Assembly (NCBI RefSeq): GCF_950023065.1
Contig: NC_088677.1
Span: 28,417,230-28,481,229, forward strand
Length of the DNA stretch: 64,000 nt
Reading direction: 5' to 3'
DNA from: Planococcus citri
Lineage: Eukaryota > Arthropoda > Insecta > Hemiptera > Pseudococcidae
Part shown: piece after piece, positions 1-18,984 of the stretch
Layout of the letters: each line of letters starts with the position of its first letter
How positions within the stretch are numbered: position 1 is the stretch's first letter
Position numbers and translations under genes: made by a program
The notes under the pieces: generated by a model
What the model saw: the letters and a program-made list of their open reading frames with translations, nothing else
What the model was told of the DNA's origin: nothing
The model's database searches: none

Positions 1-11
1 TCTAATGGTAG

Positions 12-1099
12 AAAATGTCACAGGAATTGAAAAATGTTGCTTCCGAAGAATCAACTGACGCTTTAATCGTCCATAAGAAAATTAATTTAGGCGATCAAAG
101 GTTAGCCTGGGAACATGAAAGATTCAGTATGAAAAGATTCCCAGCATTTACGTTATCTTCGTTACAAGTTAGTATCATTTCTTTTGTAGGATTTATTGCG
201 ATATTTATTTGACGTGTTGTCTTTTTTTTTGTCGCCCAGAATCACAAAGACCAGAGAAGAAATTCATTATTCGATAACGTCGAATCGTTCGATTTCAATA
301 ATATTTACACCAATACGAAAATCATCGCTGAAAGTTTAGCTAGGCTCGTGTATAACATTTCAGAATCGAATGTATTGGTTACTCATGTGAGTATTCTTTA
401 AAACGACCTCGTTATTGAAGCGTTACACCAATAATGATAATTACTTCAGTATACTAAGTACGTCTTCTTGTATTGCAGAAAGTCGAAATCGACTCTTTGA
501 AATTCGGTTTACAACATGTAGCCTCACATTCGAGGTCAATGCAGATTATTTCAGATAAAGATAACTCTCTAGTCACTTCGCTGTATTATATAATGAACAG
601 GTAAACCTTGAATCGAATTTATTGGAAAGTAATTCATAAGTTCGAATATTTTTCACTTAAATCTTTTCTTCTGTAATTTCCAGATACTTACAATGTAACG
701 TCACTGTAATGCACGCCGATAAAAGCGAACCAGAGTTTATATTTTACGACGTCACCAAATCAACAGTCAATATTTACAGGTATTTTATTATCTGATTGGA
801 AAATTAAATTTTAAAAATGTGTTATTTCAGTCAATGAATTTTAAATAATTTTTTTTATTTCTATTTCAGCGTTAAACCTGCAATTTTCGATTTAGTACTT
901 ACCTGCATTATTGCTGCTTATTTGACTGTAGTATATTATGCTATTCAGGTAAACTAAAAAATCATCACTCTTTATTTTACCACTTGTGCGATGAAATATT
1001 GAACCAACGTTTACTAAACTGATAATTTTCTGTTTACAGAAATTTCCTATACTCTACTCTAGTATTGCTGCAACCGTTCCAACGAAGAAAAAATTATAA
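12..1099 (+). CDS. NCLN: Nicalin, 3'-terminal exons (5' part outside window)
   Basis: Six exons join in one frame: 12-167 (or starting at 24, after a second possible AG), 240-386, 479-600, 684-779, 870-948 and 1040-1099 (stop TAA). Each intron has GT and AG ends; introns are 70-100 bp. The 219 visible residues match the C-terminal part of nicalin as I know the family: a HKKINL...AWEHERFSMKRFPAFTLS block in the first exon, a KIIAESLARLVYN stretch, DKSEPEFIFYD, and a final VKPAIFDL followed by a hydrophobic membrane segment and a short basic tail (PTKKKL). Nicalin is an ER membrane protein related to nicastrin that works with TMEM147 and NOMO at the ribosome-associated translocon; in this family it is not a protease. 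The N-terminal lumenal part lies upstream of the window. It converges on PAPOLA. Identification is from remembered family motifs, not a search. Confidence 0.86.
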
Positions 1100-1654
1100 A
1101 CTGACCGCTACAATTTTTTCAGCTGGAAAATTTTGTACAAAAAGCAATTGAGTCATTTAAATGTATGTGGTATTTTAATAATAACGTTTAAGCGAAATGT
1201 AAATTTGATTTAGTATTGTGTTTTTCTCGAATATTTTAATTGAAAGTAGTACTATTGTAATGGGTAATTACCTTTGTTTTTATATCGGTTTATTGAATTT
1301 TTGAATTTTAAGCGCATTTTTAGATTTATCTATTTTTTTTTTTTTTTTTTTTGAAATGAATTCTTCGAAAAGGCCACGTTTTTTCTAAATACTTAAAACT
1401 TACGTACTATAATTTAAACTCGAACGTGGTCCTTGGTCTGTGTTTTTGTTATTTATACCTTTCTGTCGCTTTTATATACGTTTTGTGTTGAAAGTTTTTT
1501 CTTTATTATACTTTTTTTGTTATTTTCAAAATACACGTGAATGATTGATTTTGTCTCGTCTTGGTATTTTGTGCGTTTTAATGGTTTGATGAATTGATTT
1601 ATGTTTCAGTTGACTCATGACTGAAATCGGATTACGATCGAGGTCGCTACGAAC

Positions 1655-2010
1655 GAAATTTCAACTTGATTTTTGGAATTTGTAGTATGGTTTTCCAATT
1701 ACTAAATTTCAATTCGATTTTTGGAGTTTGCATGACCTCAAAATTACGAAATTTCTAATCAACTTTTAGAGTTTCCTTTGCTTCCAAAATAGGTATGAAA
1801 CTTCAACTTGGATTTTTGAAGTTTGCATGTCCTTCAAATAACGCAATTTTAAATAGATTTTTGGAATTTGGATGGCATCCAAAATTATGAAATTTCAACT
1901 TGATTTTTAGAGTTTGCATGGCCTTCAAATTACGCATTTTCAAATCTATTTTTAAAGTTTGGATGGCATCCAAATTACAAAATTTCGAAGTTTGCATGGT
2001 CTCCAAGGTA
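1655..2010. repeat. Diverged 47-bp tandem repeat, about 8 copies
   Basis: The phrase CAACTTGATTTTTGGAGTTT, followed by GCATGGCCTTCAAATTACG, recurs with starts near 1662, 1710, 1757, 1804, 1851, 1896 and 1941, a period of 46-48 bp. Copies are diverged. A minus-strand open frame at 2006-1803 is only the translated repeat. A related phrase (CTCCAAATTGGGAAATTG then GATTTTGGAGTTTG) occurs near 55640-55690, so the unit is dispersed as well as tandem. Confidence 0.8.
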
Positions 2011-3104
2011 AGAAAATGAGTTCATTGTCACACTAGATTGAGTCATGCATTTCGAATCTATTTTTATTTTGAACTTTTGCCAAATAAATAAATTGATTTA
2101 ATTAGTTCTGAAGTTCTGAAGCCAATTTGATCGTACGAGGGGTATAAAGCAGGTTGTTTAAATGTTTACAGGAATTTTTTTTACTGAAAATCACTACTTT
2201 TTCACTACCTTTCCAAAATATTTTACCCCCCCCCAATCATTTTTTAAAAATTTGGTTTGGAATTTGTAATTTCTTACATTGGAGTATACTTTTCACCAAT
2301 TTGAAATCAATTCAATGATTTTAAAGCCATCGCTACGTTTATTGAAGTTAATTATTTCGATAATACTTTTTTCAAAAATTGAAGATCAATGATTTTTTTC
2401 AAATTTTTAGCAGTGATTTTTATATTTTTTATGTGTGGAAAATTTGGGTTTTCCACTTTTTTTCATTTCTCACTACATTATTTATAGCAAAATTACTGAA
2501 AATTACTAGGTACTTTTTCACTACTTTCACTGTGACCTGTTAACACTCTGTAAACGGGCGATTTTGAGAAACGAGGAATTCAATAGTGTAGCCTAATTAT
2601 TTTCGACCTGGAGTAAATATTCAAATCATCACCTTCCAAAATATTTTCAGCCCCCCCCCCCCACCCGATCAATTTTTTTGCAGGGTGTCTAATGTCTATA
2701 ACAAAATTTCAAAATAAAAAATACAAGACTTCAGCAGGACGTTTTTTAAACGCTTGGGATTTTTTAAGAGGGGGAGGGAGTGGCGATGCACAGCTTTACA
2801 TTCAAATTTTTCACTTTTTTAATGTCTTGATGTCGAAAATATAATTTTATTATTTCAATTTTTGATTTTACTCGTATTTTTACCTTTAAGGTTCTTTGCT
2901 ACGTACATTTATATCTAATGAAATTGGGCGAATAAAAGACTTTTTTCAACATAAAGATTTTTAAAAAAATATGTGTAAAATTTTATGCAAAATTAGAACG
3001 ATTTTTATGAAAAAAATTTCCAATTTTTCAAAACAAAATGGAGAGTTTATTTTGGTTCAAAATTTTGAAATTTGAATGATGATTAGAAAAATTCAAAACT
3101 GAAG

Positions 3105-3525
3105 AAAAAAGAAAACGAGCTCGAACGAAGCGAGGGCAAAAGCTCTCGAAAATTAGCATTGCGAGAGGTAAGTATAAAAATTATGTTTTTTTGTGTAATG
3201 AGTTACTTAAGTATAAAAAATTCGTTATTTTTGCTTCAAAATTTCAAAATTCGAATGATTTTTTTTTTTCAGTTTGAAATTGAAATAAAGCAAACGAGCC
3301 CGAGCGAAGTGAGGCCAAAAGTTTTCGAAAATTAGTATTTCGAGAGGTATAAAAACAATGTTGTCTTGTGTAATAATTTTTTATTCAAAATAAATTTTAA
3401 AATTAGAATGATGATTTTAAAAAAAAAATTCAAACATGAAACACAAAAGCAATCAAGCCCAAGTGAAGCAATGCCAAAAGCTGTCAAAAATTCATGTTTT
3501 GAGAAGTAAAAAAAAATTTCTTATT
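3105..3525 (+). repeat. Three tandem units of a dispersed about 170-bp repeat
   Basis: Three units start near 3112, 3290 and 3448. Each has the core CGAACGAAGCGAGGGCAAAAG, or a decayed version, then TCGAAAATTAG and GAGAGGTA, followed by an A/T-rich spacer. The first two units are close to each other and the third is more decayed. Single copies are at 24270-24470 (plus) and 38155-38260 (minus). Dispersed and short-tandem occurrence suggests a mobile or satellite family; no ORF or clear termini are visible. Confidence 0.65.
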
Positions 3526-5608
3526 AAAGGAGGAGTTTATTTTTTTGATTCAGACCACGAAAAATACCGATTTTGATCAGTTTTAAAGGAGATTTTTCTG
3601 GGAGTAATTGAAAATGATCAATATTGAGTTGGCACATTTTTTTTGAATCGCTGCAATTTTTTTTTGTTTTACAAGAATTTTTAATTAAATATTAATTTTT
3701 TCCAAATTATTTTCATGACGTTTTATTTAAAAAAAATGTTTAATCCAATCAAAATTTTAAATAAATTGTACTTACTTTTCAACGATCAATCAGATACTTA
3801 CGATCAAGATTTTCACTCCAAATCACTCATCAGACGATCAATTGGATCAGATCAGTCAATTCTTCAGATACATCATCAACTAAAAACCAGTGATATCCAA
3901 AACCTCATTCAATATTACCAACTCACCAAGAGGTATATCATTAATTTTACCCAATAAAATAAAAACTCAATTCCAGTGTTCCGAATAAATGTATTGATTC
4001 TTATTGAACATGCATATAGTAACGTAAAACAGTATATTGGCTAATTCGCAAAAGAAGGTACATATCGAAAAAAAAAAAAAAAAAAAAAAAAACAAGAAAA
4101 ATAATCGTAACGCGTAGGTACAATAAAAATAACATCTGGAAAAAACTACAAGCGTATTTTTCTCACGAATACCATATTAAAAACAGTGATAACGTACAAT
4201 ATTATTCAATCATAATGGTATATACAAAGTAATCAGAGATATATATACACACGAGTAGTACAACATTCTGAACAAAAATAATGATAATTAAATGGTACAC
4301 AGAGATACTACCTACGTATAAATATTGTATCAACTCAAGCAATACTACAACTTGAAAAACCTAGGTACGAATAATTCAAGTCGAATTACTCTCGATCATA
4401 CTACAAACACACTCTCGCATTAGCCAATATAAAAACAATATGTTTGGGTATTCAGAGACCTCAAAAAAATCAATGTTCACGTTTTTTTTTTGGTGGGGGG
4501 GGGGGAGTCTCAAGAGTTCAAAAATCATACTTTCAAACAGCTATCTCGAACTGAATAAAAGCAACCGTCTTTTAAAGTTGAATGGTCAGAATTCCGTCGG
4601 TTCAAGTTTTGAAAAAAATTATGATCAATTTTAAATGACTGTAACTTCATTTGTTCAAAATAAGTCTTGAAAGTTGTGATTCGGACTTTTGAGACTTTTT
4701 CACACACATTCAACTCTCTAGAAACGATATCGTGTTGAAAAAAATAACAACGGACGCAAAAATTTTATAAAAAAGTAAGATTTCACCTCATAAAAATTTT
4801 AAACGCTTTTTTCCTAAAAAAAGTTGTTTTGGTCAAACATCCAAAGCTCCAAACCTTATCCCACAACATATTTTCCTTTTCACATCTCGACACGCGCCAC
4901 AAATAATTAATACTCGTTGTACAAAAAATAAGCCAAGTAATTTTTGTAAAGAAAAATAAATAAATATTCGCGCGCAAAACTCATAAAACAAAATGCACTT
5001 CAACAATTAATTTAGGTATGTACTTCGTTTCGAGTTCATCGACAAAATAATTCGAGGCTTGAAAAAAGAATAATCGCCTTCTATTCGTCGATGAATGAAA
5101 AATAATGTAATCGAAACGGCGGCTTTTACGCCACTTAGAATACTTCTTATGTACAAACAAAATGAATTTGGTAAAAAAAAAAAGAGAAGGTAAATAAATA
5201 AGATTAATCATTGAACACATACGTACGCCTATCAAGTCAAATTCTCGATCCGTTAAAATAACTTGTAATATTATAGTATCTCTAATCTATCGAATATACG
5301 TACCTCATACAAAACAAATGTGTACAAAACTGCATCATACAGCACATTTACACATACTGTCAGAGGGGGGTAAAGGGTAAAAATCTAATACTACTGGATC
5401 GAAAGAATTTAACCCAATTACATAGGTACTATAGTTTGTATATCGTATGAGTTAAAATTTAGAAATTATTATAATTTAATAAAATCTTAATCAAAGTACT
5501 ATTTTTTTCCCAATAGTTTTGTTAAATTTTTTTTGGTTTTTAGTTTTTATTATCGTAGGTATAAACGAATTAATTATACGAAAGAATGTACATAAGGATA
5601 CATTAGGA

Positions 5609-5639
<31 letters not shown>

Positions 5640-6101
5640 GGTATTTTTATAATTATTCAATTTTTTTTTGAATATTTTTTTTTCTAAATAAGTTGACTCT
5701 TAATAAACTCAACGAAACATTTTAAAAATACGAACGAAAGGAAAAAAAATTCACAATAAAAAATTATTAACATCCTAAAACGAAAGCTGCGTGACATTAA
5801 ATAATATTACGAGCGCTTATAGAGACAACAAAGAAGGGGAAAAAATGAAAAATTTCAAATTTCAGTCAGTTTTGTACTATGCGAAATAGAACTGTAATGT
5901 ACGATAAAGATAAAAAAAAGAAAAGCAGAAGAAAGATGAAAAAACGAACCATGGTGAAAATGTCGTATACTTATTCGGCCATTCGATGGTATCTACTCTT
6001 CCGGTGGCAGTCGTGATTGCGTATTCAATCTCAGGTTCTGGGACACGAATCGATAATGATGACTCTTCGTTTCGACGAAGAGATGAAAAATTCAAAACCC
6101 A

Positions 6102-12705
<6,604 letters not shown>

Positions 12706-14130
12706 GGTGCTAAATTGAAACATACACAACTCTGTATTAGTATTACAAATATACGAAGAACCAGATTACAAACGAGAATAAAAAATCAAAGATTATACTG
12801 CTCGTGGAATTGGGCAGTTTGTATCATTCGATGATACTAACATCTCTTTGGGCGATGCCACCAGTGTTTCTGGTATCCTCATAATTTTACTTTCCGCATT
12901 TTTATCGATATTATGTACGTTTTAGAAACGTATTCCTTTTTTTACCAACACAGCCTGATAGGACAGATTAATTCGAAATAATTGTAATTAATCTGAAATA
13001 CAATACAGTTTGGTCTAGCGTTTATCAACTAACTAAACTAACCAACGATGTAGTTAAATAATGTTTTTCATCGTCTACGTAGTAAGTAGTTAATAATATC
13101 TCTACTAATCGAACGATATCCTAGTGTACATAATAATACACCGTGGTATTGTTTGTGCTCGAACTATCGGTTTATAATTACTCAAATGAATTTCCGAATA
13201 TAATACAATAATCAAGAAGAACATGTAACTATTTTTGAAAACTACTGATTTCATTTTTCTAGAAACTGAGATAAGTAAGTACTAAGATCCAAAGACAGTC
13301 GAACACGATGGAAATTCCCACAGTCACCGAACAAATGATTACAATACCTCGGCAATACATATCAACGATGCTAAATACATAATATTTAAATACGAGTAAA
13401 TCACATAGAAATGTAATAAAATATAATCAAAGCTTACCTAATCCGATGAATATTTATTTACAAGGAAAATCCGTAGACGAGGAATGAATAGGTTACACTC
13501 GGATGCAAAAAAACGAAACAACAATCCGAGGGAAAAAAACTTAGCATGAATTTTACACTCCACCACGAACGATTTACCGAAGCAAAAAACTAAAACATGA
13601 TGATTTTAAATGTAAATTTTAAAACCCCATTTCAAAATTATTAAAAATTATCTTTGTGTTTTACTAAGGTACGTACCCTAGTTTTACTATTTTTTCTTCT
13701 AAACGTAAATGATGGAATGATTATTGTACACTTCACAGTGTTCGCACAATCAGAACAACAAATCAGTAATAACGTTGGTGTAAAGTTGCGGCTTGGTCTC
13801 GTACCCAGAACGCGCTGCAGGCTGAGCAGTGCTACCAACAGTGTTACCAGAGTGGCGAGCGAACGGTCACGTACGCTGGGAAATTCACTTTAAAATGATA
13901 TTGTAACGGTTTAATTAGATTTTTTATGAATTGTAATTAATATTTATACGATTTACTACGATACTAATGTGTTTTTAAAATAAAAATCCGAATATATTGC
14001 GAATATTTTGAATTTACGTTACGTGATTTAGCTACTTGCTACTTCGCTACCAAAATGTTTACTTGTTTACGTGACTGGGTTGGGGTGGTGGGAGCGCAAC
14101 TCGCGTTCTTATTGGTTCGATTTTAACAAT
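12706..14130 (-). promoter_or_regulatory. Probable 5' UTR and promoter region of PAPOLA
   Basis: The coding exon appears to begin just after an acceptor at about 12710, so transcription starts upstream. A minus-strand donor (exon TAG then GTAAGC, last exon base 13438) could end a 5' UTR exon. From about 13780 to 14115 the DNA is richer in G+C than its surroundings, and ATTGG at 14111-14115 is a CCAAT box when read on the minus strand. No TATA box stands out. Exact start site not determinable. Confidence 0.35.
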
Positions 14131-14501
14131 GCATGCTTTGAATGTTGAATGTTGTTTTTCACTTTTTTTTCTAATTCTTGGAAAGCAAAATGTAACGGAA
14201 ATGCGAATCGTCGGAATAAATGCAACAAAGGCTCAACGTGGGAAATATTTGGCGTGTTTCAAAATATCAAAATACATTTAAAATATTCACTAGTCACTGT
14301 TTAACTACGAAAAACATGATTCATGAACATGAAATAAAATAAAAATAAGAACAACAAAAAATAATCGTGTTTTTGAAAATTTTCTCAATTTCGTCATCAA
14401 AATTACAATGATGCACGTGGAAAAATAAAAATTAATCGTACCTATTAAAATTTATCTGGGTACAAGCATCCAATACATTAATTTAATCCATTAATCTCTG
14501 C

Positions 14502-14708
14502 GTAGACCACCAGTGCCAAAAACGTGGTATGTCAATGTATTTTTAAAAGAAAAAAACCACCCCGTGCCAAAAACGACACGTCAATGTACCTATTTCTAAA
14601 TATAATACATGATTAACGTGCCGTTTTTGGCACATGGTGTTGTTTTATAAATAAAAATTACATTGGCGTGCCGTTTTTGGCACGAGGTGGTTTTTTTTGG
14701 AGGTCTAC
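14502..14708. mobile_element. Palindromic MITE-like element with GTGCCAAAAACG motifs
   Basis: Outer ends are GTAGACC (14502-14508) and its inverse GGTCTAC (14702-14708). GTGCCAAAAACG occurs twice in the left half and CGTTTTTGGCAC twice in the right half, next to matching ACC-ACC and GGTGG stretches and CAATGTA words, so the whole 207 bp can fold on itself. No target duplication is clear. Interpretation as a non-autonomous DNA element is inference. Confidence 0.6.
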
Positions 14709-15736
14709 TCAAGGATATTTATATTTATAAATTTTCTCGCTTCACACTTCAACATTATACCTAATACGAAAATCAATGTTCAGATGAGCTCGATAAATTT
14801 TTTCTCTAGTTCAGTCAATCTAATTAAACTAAATTGTCAGAATAAAAAAAGAGGCAAAGTGTAGATCTGATTTTGATTTTATCAAAAATGAAAAACTGCA
14901 CCTGAAATGAAAATTTGTGTGAATTTAGATGCAGTTTTACTTGTATGTTTTTGAATATTTAAACAACGCGATTAAATTAAATTTAATCGTGAAATTTCTG
15001 GACATAAATTCCAATTTAATTTTGAATTCTATCGAGTGAGATTCTGAATTTTTTTCAGCAGCTTGCATGATTGAAAATTCATGCTTTTTTTCTTTAAAAA
15101 AAAAAAATAATAAAAGCGAAGTTCAATGTCGGGTTTGAATACGTAAAAAAGACTACAGTCTACACGTACGTCTGAGTTTATCAAATATGTGACTGAAAAT
15201 TTGAACAGTTTAGATGCAATTTTACAGAGGTATTTAATCTTCAATCATGTAATTGAATTAAATCAAAATTCAATTCAAAACCTAAATTACAAGAAATTCA
15301 ATCACGCCGTTTTCTTCAAAAAAAGTTTTATTTTGAATCGTCGTTTCTAAAATAAAACAGCATTATGCAGTCGACTCAGTTTATTCATTAGAAACAAGAA
15401 TCAGAATAAAAATGAAGTTGCAGAAAAAAATTGTAAAAATAATTATTTCTGTAACTTGATGAATTCAAGCAGGAATTTCATAATTTCATAATAAGCTACC
15501 TATGTAAATACATTCTCAGGCTATCAATGAGTGAAAATTTATTTTTGATAATTTTGCGCAGAATCAACAGCATCATTGATCATTTTCAAAATAGTCACGA
15601 GTATTTTTACACTTCAATCCTCAAAAGACCATGTGGATTGCAAATTTAATAGGAAAATTTGTAAAATGCAGGTTTTAATTTTATTGAATTTTTAGTCGAG
15701 GTAAACGGCAGTTTCGCATCAGTTTCGTGATTTTTG

Positions 15737-15768
15737 CCCTCCCCCCTCTCCCTCCCTCCCTCCCTCCA
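15737..15768. repeat. Polypyrimidine CCCT microsatellite
   Basis: A run of C and T only, mostly CCTC/CCCT units, about 32 bp. The matching purine run on the other strand can form unusual DNA structure. It makes the 64-codon minus-strand open frame here meaningless. Confidence 0.85.
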
Positions 15769-17003
15769 GACAATAAAGACATTTATTTTTTAAATCTTTT
15801 TTCTTTTTGGTCAGCAAACTAATTTTTAAAATGGAACGCCAATGCCTACTAACCCCAACCGACCCTTCTGATCCTCTCACCCCCTTCCTAAATGTGCTTT
15901 TGAGCGTGTTCAAAATACCAAAACAATGAATATGTCACGTGGCACGTTGTTTGTTGGATGTGTTTGAATTAAATTAACGTTTTTAGACGCTCAAATTTGA
16001 AATAAGTGCGGGAAATAATATTTTTTGAGGACCTATTTTTTTATTGCATGTATATAATTGAGTTCAAAAAAAGAAAGATCTGAAAATTGTGGCTATTCAT
16101 TGCACATTTTGAGATTTTAAAACAATTTTTTTAAAATTTGTGTGCCACTAAGGTGTGTTGAAACTGCCTCCAACACCTATCAAAATGATCTAAAAATAAC
16201 ACCTCTAGAGTTTTGACCGCCAATTCGCATGTTTTGAGATTTTTTTCTTGGTAACATTTTTGGTTTCAAAAAATACAAATTGTTTCGTCACTCATATTGA
16301 AAGTGGCCCTCAAAAATTAATGATAATCTAGAATATTAGGTAGCTGACTTTCAAAACACCGACTTTAAAATTAGATTATCTATGATTTTTAAAACCTTGA
16401 TTCTCAAAAACTTGGCTTTCAAGATCTTAATTTTCAAAACCATGGTTTGCAAAAACCTGACTTTAATGGACACCCTAATTTTCAACTTTCAAGACCATTA
16501 TCTCAACTTATTGCTAAAATTAGGCCTCTAAATGTGACCAAAAATATTATTTTCCTGGATAGTAACTGCCACTTCAATTTTTTCACGAACTGATGTGATT
16601 TTTGGGATAATTATTGTAAAATTTAAATTTCCGCAGGATTTGGACCTTCCAATTAAAAATCGACTTCGAGTCTTAAAATCGATTCATTTGCGATTTTCGA
16701 TCAAATATGATCGATCAATCGATAATGTTCGACGTGAAACGTTAATTTAGACTTAAAAACAGACGCTCCAATTATAAATCGATAATCATCTAGAATCGAT
16801 TAATCGAATTACAAAATTCGATTTGTTTGCGATTTTCGTTCTCATATTACGATTAATTAATCATATTCAAAATAAAAAATCAAGCCCTGTCTCAAAAGTA
16901 GATCTCTCAATCAAACATCGATTATGATCGAAAATCGATAAATCTAACTTCAAAAATCGAGAAAATAGTACCTATGCTAAAAATGAACAACGTCTCGTTA
17001 AAA

Positions 17004-17231
17004 AATATTTATCCTACTAGTAGAATAAAACACTACTTTATTCACTCTCGCTAGTCGCTCGAGTGATCAAATGCGCGTTTTCTTCCCACGTTTGGATAAA
17101 ATATGTTATTCAACTAGTGAAATAAAGTGATTTTCGACGATTTTTAATTACTTCCCTCGCTCTGCTCGGGAAATAAACCTCAAAAATCGTCAGAAATCAC
17201 TTTATTTTACTAGTAGGATAAAATACCATTA
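17004..17231. repeat. Palindromic repeat with CTACTAGTAG arms
   Basis: The left end TATTTATCCTACTAGTAG matches the inverse of the right end TACTAGTAGGATAAAATA, and a third related arm (TTATTCAACTAGTGAAATAA) sits between them. Internal inverted words (GTGATTTTCGACGATTTTT and AAAAATCGTCAGAAATCAC) extend the pairing. Likely a MITE or foldback fragment; boundaries approximate. Confidence 0.5.
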
Positions 17232-17315
17232 TTTTTTCGCTCGAAACTGCTGATTATAGACTCGAAATTTTCAACATTGCAATATCTACCTATACATAGG
17301 TATACCTATCTACGT

Positions 17316-17540
17316 TCGGAATAGTATATTACACAACGAGGGCCGAAAAAGTGATTTTTGACGAGGGTGAGGTTTGTGACCCGAACGAAGTGAGGGGAAC
17401 AACTCACACGAGTTCAAAATCACTTTTTCTCCGAGTTTAGTGAAGTAATTTTTCCTGAACGAGGGTGGAAAGTACTTATTTTTACATCCGAGCGATTCTC
17501 GCGAGGTTGGAAAAGTAGTACTTTTCACCCCTAGATAGGA
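17316..17540. repeat. Palindromic dispersed repeat
   Basis: AAAAAGTGATTTTTGA (left) pairs with CAAAATCACTTTTT (right) around a G/C-richer loop containing ACCCGAACGAAGTGAGG, a phrase resembling the core of the 170-bp dispersed repeat. The right part has its own hairpin GAAAAGTAGTACTTTTC. The minus open frame 17528-17310 is read through this repeat and is not supported as a gene. Confidence 0.5.
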
Positions 17541-18221
17541 AAAAAATTAAAACTCTTCAAATTCGTGATACGTAATTCCATCCTGCATACTGCATCCTAT
17601 TTGCAGTGTAAATACTGTTTTCAAACCAGATACTTTTCTTTTCTAATTTATTCATTATATTCGCACGCTCGAATGAAACCCACCACTTTCAAAAGGTATA
17701 CCTGATAACATTATTGGCACGTTCAATTCTTGGACTCCGGACTCGTCCGCATCCTCGGCACCAAACGAGAATAATTGGTGAACAAAAGACGAAGGGTGTC
17801 ATTGTTAGGTGATTTGCATGTTCCTCTACATCATTTACGTAGGTAGTTGCAATAGACTCTATACAAGGCTGTTTACCGTTGTCCAAATAGGCACGTACTA
17901 ATGGTTTTTTCTTTTTCTTTTTTCACCGAAAAACATGTTAACTTCGTCGCGCCATTGCCACATTCATCTCATTTCAATACCGATACAAATAAATACCATC
18001 TTCGGTTCATTTCTAGGAAATTTAATTCTTCTATTCTTACCTATTGCATCCGGTTTTCGTACCTATCTTTATGAAGCTGCAAGAATTGTAAAAAGGCCCC
18101 TGGTATTGATGCTTTTGCTGTTTAGGTATCGAAGTGAATTTGGATACCTATCCAAATGTCCAATTGTCGTAATCGAAAATAAAAATTTGCCATGCCACAT
18201 TAATAATTTCCAATGTACAAA

Positions 18222-18227
18222 TTTATT
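18222..18227 (-). terminator. Poly(A) signal of coiled-coil gene
   Basis: AATAAA on the minus strand, about 50 bases after the stop codon at 18276. The position fits a short 3' UTR. Confidence 0.5.
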
Positions 18228-18275
18228 TCAAAAAACAAGTCAGGTACCTACCTACGTACTTTAACAACGAAAATA

Positions 18276-18770
18276 TCAATTCGCAGGAGATTTTTTTACA
18301 TCATTTTCCACCTCAGTCGTCGTCGTATTCGCTGCAGTTTTTTTCACACCATTTTCCACTTCTGTCGTCTCTTTCGCAGCTTCTTTTTTCGAAACCGCTT
18401 CCGATTCTTTCTTAGTAGGCGTTTTCTCCAAACTCGTGTGATCTTTACTGGTTAAATTTTCATCCAAATTACCAACAGTATTCCTTCTGCTGAGTTCCGG
18501 TACGATTAACTCTTTTCTCAATTGTTCGACTTTCTCTTCGAATTCCAGTTTTAATTTTTCCATTTCTTTTTTCACATCGTTCTTAAATCTGCTAAATTCA
18601 TCGGCGTACTCTTGAATGCCATCGAGTTGTTGCTGAAGATGTTTGATTTTAGTCACTACGCTATCGTTTAATTGAGACATTTCTTCTTTGAATTCATCTT
18701 TGATGCTTTTCAACTCTTTGATAAATTGTTGAAAAGCTTCGAATAATGTTTTCGTGTCGACTTTTTCCAT
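18276..18770 (-). CDS. Small coiled-coil protein of unknown function
   Basis: An uninterrupted 164-codon frame with an ATG at 18770 and TGA at 18276-18278. Codon use looks coding, unlike nearby A/T-rich frames. Residues about 1-95 are heptad-like and charged (FIKELKSIKDEFKEEMSQL, MEKLKLEFEEKVEQLRKEL), predicting a long coiled coil. The C-terminal third is Ser/Thr/Lys/Glu-rich and ends in two copies of a TEVEN-x-VKK-x-x-AN motif. There is no signal peptide or membrane segment. A TATA-like box lies about 210 bp upstream of the ATG and AATAAA about 50 bp after the stop, so it may be a complete single-exon gene; alternatively the ATG exon follows an acceptor ending in CCGTCAG. I do not recognise the family. 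Confidence 0.72.
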   Translation of the reverse strand: MEKVDTKTLFEAFQQFIKELKSIKDEFKEEMSQLNDSVVTKIKHLQQQLDGIQEYADEFSRFKNDVKKEMEKLKLEFEEKVEQLRKELIVPELSRRNTVGNLDENLTSKDHTSLEKTPTKKESEAVSKKEAAKETTEVENGVKKTAANTTTTEVENDVKKSPAN

Positions 18771-18976
18771 TTTCGGCCAAACTGACGGCCATGTTTAAAA
18801 AGCAATAAACCTACTTATTTCTCATTTACTTGGCAATTTATTTTTTTTCACCCCGTCTTATAATCCCTATATACCTAACGAGAAAGTAATTAGGTGGCTT
18901 TAATATATCTGCAGGAAATCGACGCCAGAGCCAGGCTAGAATTTCTCTTTGAAGAAAGCCCCGAATGTAGGATACG

Positions 18977-18984
18977 TATTTATA
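18977..18984 (-). promoter_or_regulatory. TATA-like box upstream of coiled-coil gene
   Basis: TATAAATA on the minus strand, about 207 bp before the ATG at 18770. This would place transcription start near 18950 and leave a 5' UTR of about 180 bases. It is a match to a common motif in A/T-rich DNA, so weak alone. Confidence 0.35.

Larger units (their letters stand above)
1100..6101. other. Convergent intergenic / 3'-flank region, no gene seen
   Basis: No open frame here looks like protein. The stretch holds the NCLN 3' UTR, a 47-bp tandem repeat (1655-2010), a dispersed about 170-bp repeat (3105-3525), C-runs near 2222 and 2650, a G-run near 4493, a 24-base A-run (4069-4092) and a T-run of about 30 bases (about 5609-5639). 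AATAAA on the minus strand at 5551-5546 could be a poly(A) signal for PAPOLA. The 80-codon open frame at 3715-3957 has no recognisable motif. Confidence 0.6.
14131..17690. other. Intergenic, repeats only
   Basis: No coding sequence recognised. Contents are a palindromic element (14502-14708), a CCCT/CCTC microsatellite (15737-15768), a run of short ATCGATTA-type words (16680-16950) and two palindromic repeats at 17004-17231 and 17316-17540. Confidence 0.55.

Noticed and set aside
1803..2006. 67-codon minus-strand frame
   Set aside because: It is translated 47-bp tandem repeat.
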